This document shows positions 1 through 6,329 of a DNA stretch of 8,349 nucleotides, one piece after another. The DNA lies in contig CABUMU010000088.1 in assembly GCA_902492855.1 (NCBI GenBank), positions 1 through 8,349 of the forward strand. Direction: 5' to 3'. The stretch comes from an uncultured Collinsella sp. GTDB taxonomy: Bacteria; Actinomycetota; Coriobacteriia; Coriobacteriales; Coriobacteriaceae. Within the stretch, counting starts at the first letter, position 1. Every line of letters starts with the position of its first letter. Position numbers and translations under genes: made by a program. The notes under the pieces are model-generated. The model was not told the origin of the DNA, searched no databases, and worked only from the letters and a program-made list of their open reading frames with translations.

Positions 1-914
1 AGCCCCAGGTAGGGCTTACCCCCGAGCAAGCCAAACGTGATGGCCTTGCCCGGACGCATCGAGATACGGTCAAACAGCACCTCGCCCTCGCGCTTAACCA
101 ACGCCGTCACGTAATCGTAGTCGCCCGCTGAGGCGCCACCGCTCGTAATGACAAAATCGCACTCCTGCACGGCACGATGCACCAACTCGGCAATCGCCTC
201 CTCATCATCGGGTGCAATGCCGTAGAACACGGGCTCGGCGCCGGCATCGAGTGCCTCGGCCATCAGCGCCGAGGAGTTGGAGTCGCGAATCTGACCGCGC
301 GCCGGCACGTTACTCGGTGCGACCAGTTCCGTGCCCAGCGAGATGATGCCCACACGTGGGGCAGCGTGCACCTTCACGCTCGCGTATCCGGCGCTTGCCA
401 GCAAACCCGCGCCCGCCGGAGCCACAATCTCTCCAGCACGCATCACGGCATCGCCAGCATGCGCTTCCTCAGCTGCCGAGCGAACATTCTCCCCCACCTT
501 TGCCGGCGCCGAGAACCTCACACGCGAGCCCTCGTTGCCGTCACCGTCGAGCACATCGACGATCTCATACTTCACCACGGCATCGGCACCTTCGGGTACC
601 GGAGCGCCCGTCATGATGCGGACCGTCTCGCCCGCGCCGATTGTGCCCTCAAACACATGGCCCGCGGCCTCGTGTCCGATAACGTCGAGCGTCACCGGCG
701 CCTCGCCAGACGCCTGCGCCAAGTCCGCCGAGCGCACGGCATATCCGTCCATAGCGCTGTTGGCAAACGGCGAGATGTCGATATCGGCCACCGCGTCCTC
801 GGCCAAGGGAAGACCGGCGGCCTGCCACACGGGAATCTCGACGAGATCGGTCGGAGCAACGTGCGACAGGACAATCGACTGTGCGTCATCCAGCGGAATG
901 AGTTTCTCTGCCAT
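1..914 (-). CDS. moeA: Molybdopterin molybdenumtransferase MoeA (3' end outside window)
   Basis: MoeA inserts molybdate into adenylylated molybdopterin, the last step in making molybdenum cofactor in the cytoplasm. I read 304 codons without a stop, running off the left edge; family members are about 400 residues, so roughly the C-terminal quarter (domain IV) is missing. Family marks seen: NSAMDGYAV near residues 52-60, MTGAPVPEGADAVV near 101-114, GTELV near 194-198 (the usual STGDEL region, here SLGTEL), RDSNSS near 210-215, TSGGASAGDYDYV near 257-269 and MRPGKA near 286-291. The start is the ATG at 914, preceded on the minus strand by AAGAGGTG at a normal distance. It is divergent from the CLC gene across a 211-bp gap. 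Its presence implies that the organism makes molybdoenzymes, but none is in view. The identification is firm; only the end is unknown. Confidence 0.95.
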   Translation of the reverse strand, partial: MAEKLIPLDDAQSIVLSHVAPTDLVEIPVWQAAGLPLAEDAVADIDISPFANSAMDGYAVRSADLAQASGEAPVTLDVIGHEAAGHVFEGTIGAGETVRIMTGAPVPEGADAVVKYEIVDVLDGDGNEGSRVRFSAPAKVGENVRSAAEEAHAGDAVMRAGEIVAPAGAGLLASAGYASVKVHAAPRVGIISLGTELVAPSNVPARGQIRDSNSSALMAEALDAGAEPVFYGIAPDDEEAIAELVHRAVQECDFVITSGGASAGDYDYVTALVKREGEVLFDRISMRPGKAITFGLLGGKPYLG

Positions 915-971
915 ATGCACCTCTTAATGCCACGGCGCACAACAGGGGCGCCGATTCTTTATGCTTGTCTC

Positions 972-977
972 AGTATA
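972..977 (-). promoter_or_regulatory. moeA: Possible -10 box for moeA
   Basis: The minus strand reads TATACT here (5 of 6 to TATAAT), which would place the transcript start about 50 bases before the moeA ATG. I see no good -35 box 16-18 bases further upstream, so this is a weak call. The same bases on the plus strand contain TATAAT at 974-979, also without a -35. Confidence 0.3.
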
Positions 978-1070
978 ATCCCCCGACGCACGACCGCGAC
1001 TCGGCCTGTACCCGCAAATACACCTGTCGGCCGCAAGCCGCGAAACAGAACCGAAAAGCAACCTGCCGGT

Positions 1071-1096
1071 TTGTCACGTTTGGCACGTTCTATAAT
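1071..1096 (+). promoter_or_regulatory. Promoter of the CLC / lipid kinase unit
   Basis: A perfect TATAAT lies at 1091-1096. TTGTCA at 1071-1076 resembles a -35 box but leaves a 14-base spacer, shorter than the usual 16-18. A start near 1103 would give a leader of only about 23 bases before the ATG at 1126, with AGAGG at 1116-1120 as ribosome binding site. CACGTT is repeated directly at 1075-1080 and 1084-1089, inside the spacer, and could be an operator. The -10 is convincing; the -35 is not. Confidence 0.5.
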
Positions 1097-1125
1097 GCTC
1101 GTGTTGCAACCTAAAAGAGGAACGT

Positions 1126-2547
1126 ATGGCTTTTACCGACAAACCCGAAAGCGCAAACGACGCGCAGGATCATTCCCAGCCGCTCGACGGCGGCGGCTTT
1201 TTCTCCCTGAACGACGTCATCATGGCAGGTAGGCATCAGCTCACCCGCTCCGAGCATCTTTTGGCTGCCGACACGCGCCGCAACGCCCGAAACCTCCTCG
1301 CGAGTGCAAAGTTGCTCGTACTCGTTGTCATCGTCTCGCTCGCCATGGGCGTTGCCGCCTGGGCGTTTTTAGCCTCGCTGAATATCGCGACCGACTATCG
1401 CGAGCACCATGCTTGGATTTACGCGCTGCTTCCCGTTGTGGGCGTTGCCACCGCATGGGTGTACAAAAACCACGGCCTTGCCGCCAAGCGTGGCAACAAC
1501 CTGGTCATCGACTCCGCTCTGGGCACACGCCTCATCCATATGCGCATGGCCGTCCTCACCTTCGTCTGTTCCACGCTCACGCACCTAACGGGCGGATCGG
1601 CCGGTCGCGAGGGAGCCGCGGTGCAGATTGGCGGCACCATCGCCAGCAACATCTCGAGCCTCGCCCACCTCAAAAAGCATGATCACCACGACCTCATGCT
1701 CGCCGGCATCTCGTCGGCCTTTGGCGCCGTATTCGGTTCGCCCCTTGCCGGAGCTTTCTTTGGCATGGAGATGTGCTTTATCGGCAAGATCGACTACACT
1801 GCGGGCATCTACTGCTTGGTCGCGTCGTTTACCGGCTACTTTACATCACTCGCCCTGGGAACCGAGTACGAGGCGAATGTCATCGCCAGCGTTCCCGCCA
1901 TGACGCCCAAAACGGTCGTCATCGTAGTCACCAGCGCCATCATCTTTGGTCTCACCGCACGTCTCTTTGCCTGGTCGGTTCGAACCGTCAAGAGCCTGTA
2001 CGGTCGCTTTATCACCAATTACCTCGTCCGCGCACTCATAGGCGCACTCGTGGTTTTGGCCGCCTATGCCCTCCTCGACGCCTGGGACTACGCCGGCCTT
2101 TCCACGTGGCTTTCCGGCGCTGGATTTGCAGGCAACACCACCCTGGCGGACGCAGCCATCAAGTTGGTCGTCACTGCGCTTACCCTGGGCGCGGGCTTCC
2201 AAGGCGGCGAGGTCACGCCCCTGTTTGGCATCGGTGCGGCACTCGGTGGCTGGATCGGCTGCCTTACCGGACTTGACCCTAGTTTTCTGGCGGCGCTCGG
2301 CATGCTCGGCGTGTTCTGCGCCGGTCTCAACGTACCCATCACCACCTGCATGATGGCCATCGACCTGTTCCACGGCACGGCAGCCGGGTTCTTTGTCATC
2401 GTGGCCTTTATCAGCTATCTCGCCGGCGGACACCGCGGCGTGTACCCCGCCCAGCGCATCATCTCGCCCAAGCGCCGTTCGCTTATTGTGGACGAGGGCG
2501 GCACGGTGGCAGAGGCTATCGAGCGCCACAACGACCTGATAGAGTAG
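1126..2547 (+). CDS. CLC-family antiporter, probably F-/H+ exchanger (CLC-F type)
   Basis: Integral membrane exchanger of the CLC chloride channel superfamily, 473 residues, with hydrophobic segments from about residue 62 to 433. The motifs point to the fluoride-exporting CLC-F branch rather than the Cl- type. GNNL at 123-126 stands where Cl- exchangers have GSGIP. GREGA at 160-164 carries the gating glutamate E162. GGEVTP at 360-365 stands where Cl- types have GGIFAP and holds the E and T known in CLC-F structures. GHRGVY ends with a tyrosine at 440, which could be the anion-coordinating residue. The likely role is expulsion of cytoplasmic fluoride driven by protons. The N-terminal region of about 60 polar residues is longer than I expect. 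The ATG at 1126 has AGAGG five bases upstream. The lipid kinase follows 87 bases downstream on the same strand with no terminator seen between, so they may share a transcript. Family certain; F- specificity inferred from motifs. Confidence 0.9.
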   Translation: MAFTDKPESANDAQDHSQPLDGGGFFSLNDVIMAGRHQLTRSEHLLAADTRRNARNLLASAKLLVLVVIVSLAMGVAAWAFLASLNIATDYREHHAWIYALLPVVGVATAWVYKNHGLAAKRGNNLVIDSALGTRLIHMRMAVLTFVCSTLTHLTGGSAGREGAAVQIGGTIASNISSLAHLKKHDHHDLMLAGISSAFGAVFGSPLAGAFFGMEMCFIGKIDYTAGIYCLVASFTGYFTSLALGTEYEANVIASVPAMTPKTVVIVVTSAIIFGLTARLFAWSVRTVKSLYGRFITNYLVRALIGALVVLAAYALLDAWDYAGLSTWLSGAGFAGNTTLADAAIKLVVTALTLGAGFQGGEVTPLFGIGAALGGWIGCLTGLDPSFLAALGMLGVFCAGLNVPITTCMMAIDLFHGTAAGFFVIVAFISYLAGGHRGVYPAQRIISPKRRSLIVDEGGTVAEAIERHNDLIE

Positions 2548-2634
2548 ACGTTAGTATTCGCCGTGCAGCCGCAATCGGGAGCAATTCGACCTGAGCGCGA
2601 CCGCACTGCCATGTCACACGCCGGGAGTCGCCCC

Positions 2635-3597
2635 ATGCACGCAACTGATTTTGGTCGCACGCTCATCATCGCCAACCCAGCCGCCCAGTCAGGTGCGGCA
2701 CGCGAAGTTGCCGAGCGCCTGCAACGCTTTTTGGACATGACTGCACGCGCATCCCAGTTTGACCTGGTGCTGACCGAGCGAATGGGACACGCCAAGGAGC
2801 TGGCTGCCCAGGCAACGAGCTATCGCACCGTTATCGCGCTTGGCGGTGACGGCGTGATCCACGAGGTCGTCAACGGGCTTATGACGCAGGATGAGGCGGT
2901 CCGCCCCGCTCTTGCCGTCCTGCCCGTGGGCTCCGGCAACGATTTTGCCCAGACGCTCGGCATCGACGATTTCTCCGGCAAGGACTTTGGCGCACTGCTC
3001 ACCTGCGAGCTGCGGCGTCAGGACATCGGGCGCATTCGATCGTGGAGCCCCGCGAGCGGCAGCGGCGAGGCTACCGTTGAGTACTACGACCAGACGCTTT
3101 CGGTCGGCATCGATGCCGCCATCGGCCTTGGCACCACCGAGCTGCGCAAAAAGACCGGCTTGACAGGCGCGCCGCTCTACACCCTCTCGGGACTTGAGCA
3201 GTTTGGCCTGCGCTATCGCAACTACCCCATGACAGTCAGCTTTGACGGCGCGCCCGCCGAGCGCGTGAGGGCGATCATCATGGCAATTCAGCTGGGCCCC
3301 ACCTATGGCTCGGGCTATCGCATCTGTCCTGATGCCGACCCCTGCGACGGCGTACTCGACGTCTGCTACGCCTGCGGCCCCGTTCCGCGCGCGGTAGCCC
3401 TGCCTATGTTTCTTTCGGCCAAGGACGGCCACCATACCAAGTTGCCGCCGATTCGCATGCGCCGCTGCCGCCATGCCGAGCTCACCTTTGAGGAGCCCGA
3501 CTACCCCATCCAGGCCGACGGCGAGCCCGTTGTCGCCTCACGCATCGAGGTCGACATCCTCACCGGCGCCCTCCACGTCTGGCGCCCCACCCGCTAA
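2635..3597 (+). CDS. Diacylglycerol kinase-like / YegS-type lipid kinase
   Basis: Soluble lipid kinase of the DAGK catalytic family, expected to move phosphate from ATP to diacylglycerol or a related lipid at the inner membrane face and so recycle diacylglycerol to phosphatidate. Motifs, numbered from the ATG at 2635: NPAAQSG at 14-20 (nucleotide-binding start of the fold), GGDGV at 70-74 (family GGDGT), PVGSGNDFA at 97-105 (family P-x-G-T-x-N-D-F-A), DGVLDV at 238-243 and QADGEP at 293-298 in the C-terminal beta domain. At 320 residues it is close to the family norm of about 300. I chose ATG 2635 because GGGAG lies seven bases upstream and the conserved fold begins at once after it. The frame stays open back to ATG 2611 and GTG 2563, but those extra residues look non-conserved and have poorer binding sites. 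The exact lipid substrate cannot be told from sequence. It is probably co-transcribed with the CLC gene. Confidence 0.88.
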   Translation: MHATDFGRTLIIANPAAQSGAAREVAERLQRFLDMTARASQFDLVLTERMGHAKELAAQATSYRTVIALGGDGVIHEVVNGLMTQDEAVRPALAVLPVGSGNDFAQTLGIDDFSGKDFGALLTCELRRQDIGRIRSWSPASGSGEATVEYYDQTLSVGIDAAIGLGTTELRKKTGLTGAPLYTLSGLEQFGLRYRNYPMTVSFDGAPAERVRAIIMAIQLGPTYGSGYRICPDADPCDGVLDVCYACGPVPRAVALPMFLSAKDGHHTKLPPIRMRRCRHAELTFEEPDYPIQADGEPVVASRIEVDILTGALHVWRPTR

Positions 3598-3600
3598 CCC

Positions 3601-3681
3601 CTCAATAAGTTGCGGTGAAATAGGGACTGTTTATGCAGCTAAAGCCGCCAATCAGTCCCTATTTCACCGCAACTTATTGAG
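3601..3681. repeat. 29-bp perfect inverted repeat between convergent genes
   Basis: Arms at 3601-3629 and 3653-3681 are exact reverse complements over 29 bases, separated by a 23-base loop. It starts three bases after the lipid kinase stop and ends four bases before the stop of the convergent release-factor-like gene, so it fills almost the whole gap. No T-run follows on either strand, so it is not a standard intrinsic terminator, though so long a stem could still block transcription or protect mRNA ends from both sides. The inner part of the right arm, AGTCCCTATTTCAC, matches the palindrome at 4090-4120 in 12 of 14 bases. That suggests a dispersed intergenic repeat. No target duplication is visible. 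Confidence 0.9.
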
Positions 3682-3685
3682 AAGA

Positions 3686-4066
3686 TCATTCCTCCCCGCC
3701 CGGCTTGCGACGGTTGGCCTTTTTAATCGCGTTGAAGTGCTTGTCATTGAGCCTGCGCTGGCGAGAGCGCTGAGGCACCTTGGTCTTTACGCGTCGGCGC
3801 GGTGGACGCCCGCGCCGCTCAAGCTCAGCGCGCAGCTTACGCAGGCAGCTACTACGGTTTTGGAACTGGCTGCGGCTCTCACGCGCCGTCACGACAATCC
3901 CCGAAGGGATATGTTTCATGCGCACCGCCGAGTCCGTCGTGTTCACGCCCTGTCCGCCCGGACCCGTCGCGCGAAACACCTGCACCTCGCAATCGCGCGC
4001 CAACTCCTCGACCGACATCTCGGCATAGCGCGCATACTCGCGCCATCCCATCTTGTTCTCATCCAT
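3686..4066 (-). CDS. Release-factor-like peptidyl-tRNA hydrolase (ArfB / C12orf65 type)
   Basis: Short protein of 126 residues made of the catalytic domain shared by class I release factors. GPGGQGVNTTDSAVR at about 35-49 carries the GGQ loop (37-39) that hydrolyses the peptidyl-tRNA ester in the ribosome's peptidyl transferase centre. HIPSGIVV follows at 52-59 and an RSQ..NR segment at 65-71, as in the family. The stop-codon recognition domains of RF1/RF2 are absent. The C-terminal part from about residue 84 is strongly basic (many R and K), as in ArfB and C12orf65, where the tail binds the ribosome. The likely role is freeing stalled ribosomes that lack a stop codon. I start at ATG 4066, which has GAAGGTG at good spacing; an in-frame ATG at 4084 lies in the T-run of the upstream terminator and is less likely. 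That terminator leaves no room for an ordinary promoter. The identity as a GGQ-domain protein is firm; the rescue role is inferred. Confidence 0.85.
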   Translation of the reverse strand: MDENKMGWREYARYAEMSVEELARDCEVQVFRATGPGGQGVNTTDSAVRMKHIPSGIVVTARESRSQFQNRSSCLRKLRAELERRGRPPRRRVKTKVPQRSRQRRLNDKHFNAIKKANRRKPGGEE

Positions 4067-4084
4067 ATCAACACCTTCCCTCAT

Positions 4085-4120
4085 AAAAAATGTGACAAAG
4101 GGAAAGTCCCTTTGTCACAT
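4085..4120 (-). terminator. Intrinsic terminator after xpt, formed by a 14-bp palindrome
   Basis: Arms at 4090-4103 and 4107-4120 pair perfectly over 14 bases around a 3-base loop. On the minus strand the stem is followed by six T (4090-4085), the classic intrinsic terminator shape, placed 27 bases after the xpt stop. On the plus strand no T-run follows, so it works in one direction. The arm contains AGTCCCTTTGTCAC, nearly the same as the core of the inverted repeat at 3601-3681. It ends only 18 bases before the start of the release-factor-like gene and so could also act as an attenuator for that gene. Confidence 0.85.
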
Positions 4121-4147
4121 CGCATACCAATCGCTTGTGTTGCGCGC

Positions 4148-4726
4148 TTAGGCGAAGGTGATCTCGCCGGTATCGCAGTCCATATCGGCGATACGGGCTA
4201 GGCTTTCAACGCGGAAGCCACGCTCGCGGAGCTTATCGCCACCGCCCTGGAAGCCCTTCTCCACCGCAATGCCAATGCCGGATACCTCGGCACCTGCAGC
4301 CTCGCAGATCTTGATAAGACCCTCGAGCGCGCAGCCGTTGGCCAAAAAGTCGTCGATGATCAGGACCTTGTCGCCCTCGGACAGGAAACGCTTGCCGACG
4401 ATGACCGGGTACTCCTTCTGCTTGGTAAAGGAGTAGATGGTCGTGGCATACTGCTCGCCGTCGAGGTTGATGGACTGCGCCTTCTTGGCAAAGACCACCG
4501 GCACGCCGCCAAAATGCTGGGCTGCAATGCAAGCCATGCCAATGCCCGAAGCCTCGATCGTCAGGATCTTGTTGATCTCGACACCCTCGAACAGACGGGC
4601 CCACTCGGCGCCCATGTGGTCGAACAGCTCAACGTCGCATTGGTGGTTGAGGAAGGCATCGACCTTAAGGACGTTACCGGCCTTTACGATGCCGTCATGG
4701 CGAATACGATCCTCAAGCTCCTGCAT
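4148..4726 (-). CDS. xpt: Xanthine phosphoribosyltransferase
   Basis: Cytoplasmic purine salvage enzyme that joins xanthine to PRPP to give XMP, feeding GMP synthesis. At 192 residues it is almost the length of the Bacillus subtilis Xpt (194), and I recognise extended similarity: LKVDAFLNHQ at 20-29, ILTIEASGI at 54-62, GVPVVFAKK at 74-82, YSFTKQ at 98-103 and ESLARI at 174-179. The PRPP-binding motif VLIIDDFLANG is at 121-131 with the paired aspartates. Start ATG 4726 has AAGGGG about seven bases upstream. The 157-base gap between the MFS stop and this start holds a short CGCGG/CCGCG hairpin (4742-4759) and a minus-strand TAGACT at 4787-4782 that could be a -10 without a clear -35. I see no guanine/xanthine riboswitch, which controls xpt in Bacillus. 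The gene ends in a good terminator. Confidence 0.96.
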   Translation of the reverse strand: MQELEDRIRHDGIVKAGNVLKVDAFLNHQCDVELFDHMGAEWARLFEGVEINKILTIEASGIGMACIAAQHFGGVPVVFAKKAQSINLDGEQYATTIYSFTKQKEYPVIVGKRFLSEGDKVLIIDDFLANGCALEGLIKICEAAGAEVSGIGIAVEKGFQGGGDKLRERGFRVESLARIADMDCDTGEITFA

Positions 4727-4883
4727 GGCGCAACCCCTTCTCGCGGCAACGATACCGCGCGATTAATAAACGTTGTTCGATAGTCTACCACGGACCGACC
4801 CCCGCCCGCCCCACAAGCCGCATCGCACCACAAACCAGTCTTTTTGGGACGGCGCGAATCGTGGCAGGCAGCCTCCCAACACG

Positions 4884-6188
4884 CTAATGGCGGGCGCGCA
4901 TCTTCACCAAACGCACCATGGCAAGCGCAAAGCCCACGGCGGCCACAACCATAAGCACGTAGAACACCGAGCGAAAGCCGAATAGGAATACATCCGGACG
5001 GCCTGCAACAAAACTGGTCACGGCCTCGCCCATCGCCACGCTCATCTGCCCATACAGGATATTCGACGCCACCGTAATGCCGAGTGCCATGCCGGCATAG
5101 CGTGCCAAACTGCCCAAGCTGCCCGCAAAGCCGAGTGCTTCGCGCGGGGCCGAGCCCATATACAACGAGTTGTTGGGGCTCTGGAAAATCGACGTACCGC
5201 ACGACATAAACGCGACGCAGCACACGATCACGGGGATAGAAGAGTGCTCGTCGAGCGTGCTTACCGCAAAAAGACCGCACACGTACACGCCCAGGCCGAC
5301 CGCCGTGGGGCCCTCGCATCCAACACGGTCCGAAACCGTACCCGATAGCGGACCGATAAAGGCATTCACCATCGGCAGCGCCAAAAAGAGCAATCCGGAA
5401 ATGTCGGAACCAAAGCCGTGGGCGTCCTGAAAATAGAACGGCAGGATAAACTCGGATGCGCCAATACCAACGAACACGATGAGCATGCAGGCAAGGTTGA
5501 TGGTGAAGGCCGAATTTGCAAAGCAGCGACGAGCGGCCTCGGCAAGGGGCATGGGGCGTTCGCCGACCTCTGGCCTAACATGCGGTAGTGTGTAGAGCCC
5601 CACGATAAACGAGATCACGCCAATAGGCAGGTTGATGAGGAAGATACTCTCCCAGGGAAAGCTTGCCACCAGCATGCCGCCGAGCACGGGGCCACACATC
5701 ATGCCGAGGGCCACAAAGGTCGCGAGAATACCCATGGCACGGCCTCGTTCGCGCGCCGGAAACGACTCAGTGATGATACCCATGTTGTTAGCCATGGCCG
5801 CCGCGCAACCGATGCCCTGAACAATGCGTGCCAGGATAAGAACCTCGAGCGAGGCCGAAAGGCCGCACAGCAGCGAACCGACCGAAAAGACGATGACGCC
5901 CAGCTGAAACACATTCACCTTGCCGCGCACGTCGCCCAGACGGCCAAACGGCAACATAGCCACGCAAGTCGCAAGCAGATACACCGAGCTTACCAGCTGA
6001 ATGCGATCGAGGCCCACGCCCAGCTCCTTTTGCATCACGGGCAGCGCCACGGTCACGACGGTCGAATCCAGACACACCATAAACGTCATGATGAGCACGG
6101 TAAACAGAATCGCCCATTTGTTCTTGCCATGGGTGTCGCCCTCAAGGGCAATGTGCTCACGGCGCAGCTGCTCTGCGGTTTTCTCCAT
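4884..6188 (-). CDS. MFS drug-efflux-type transporter (DHA family)
   Basis: Inner-membrane secondary transporter of 434 residues with about 12 hydrophobic segments, likely driven by proton antiport. Marks of the drug:H+ antiporter families: LDSTVVTVALP at 40-50 in the first segment, motif A GRLGDVRGK at 82-90, the helix-5 antiporter motif ending GPVLGG at about 166-171, and INLPIG at 185-190 after helix 6. These resemble EmrB/QacA proteins (DHA2), but the length and segment count suit 12 rather than 14 helices. The substrate cannot be inferred. I start at ATG 6188 (protein MEKTAEQL...) because AAAGGA lies five to six bases upstream. The longer frame back to 6230 would have to start inside the terminator stem, and the ATG at 6194 is too close to the binding site. 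It follows metY on the same strand but a terminator separates them. No clear promoter is visible; see the attenuation finding. Confidence 0.9.
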   Translation of the reverse strand: MEKTAEQLRREHIALEGDTHGKNKWAILFTVLIMTFMVCLDSTVVTVALPVMQKELGVGLDRIQLVSSVYLLATCVAMLPFGRLGDVRGKVNVFQLGVIVFSVGSLLCGLSASLEVLILARIVQGIGCAAAMANNMGIITESFPARERGRAMGILATFVALGMMCGPVLGGMLVASFPWESIFLINLPIGVISFIVGLYTLPHVRPEVGERPMPLAEAARRCFANSAFTINLACMLIVFVGIGASEFILPFYFQDAHGFGSDISGLLFLALPMVNAFIGPLSGTVSDRVGCEGPTAVGLGVYVCGLFAVSTLDEHSSIPVIVCCVAFMSCGTSIFQSPNNSLYMGSAPREALGFAGSLGSLARYAGMALGITVASNILYGQMSVAMGEAVTSFVAGRPDVFLFGFRSVFYVLMVVAAVGFALAMVRLVKMRARH

Positions 6189-6214
6189 ATCCATCCTTTC
6201 GAGTGGCGCAACGC

Positions 6215-6261
6215 AAAAACGGGGCCCCAATCGCCTGCAAACAGTCGCGATTGGGGTCCCG
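6215..6261 (-). terminator. Intrinsic terminator between metY and the MFS gene
   Basis: Arms at 6220-6234 and 6247-6261 pair over 15 bases with a single mismatch (C/T change, 6224 region versus 6258), around a 12-base loop that itself can form a small CTG/CAG stem. On the minus strand the stem is followed by TTTTT (6219-6215). It lies 68 bases after the metY stop and ends 26 bases before the MFS start codon. It fits a metY terminator, or an attenuator in the MFS leader. Confidence 0.85.
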
Positions 6262-6329
6262 CCTACGGAATCGGAACGAAAGGTCGCCGAAGCTTTCTGC
6301 CAGCATCGGCGCCTCGCACGAACGCTAGC

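Noticed and set aside
177..1232. 351-codon open frame on the plus strand
   Set aside because: It is antisense to moeA, then crosses the promoter and start of the CLC gene. The composition (many H, R, C) is that of a shadow frame.
1846..2529. 227-codon open frame antisense to the CLC gene
   Set aside because: A shadow of the CLC coding frame; no ribosome binding site or family features.
2548..2634. Longer starts of the lipid kinase at GTG 2563 or ATG 2611
   Set aside because: The added residues precede the conserved fold, and neither start has a binding site as good as the GGGAG before ATG 2635. The choice is not proven.
3473..4201. 242-codon open frame on the plus strand
   Set aside because: It spans the end of the lipid kinase, the inverted repeat, the antisense of the GGQ-domain gene and its terminator. 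No motif supports it.
4845..4880. TTGGGA/TCCCAA pairing after the MFS stop as a terminator
   Set aside because: The stem is short with a large loop, and on the minus strand it is followed by A, not T. I do not count it as a terminator.
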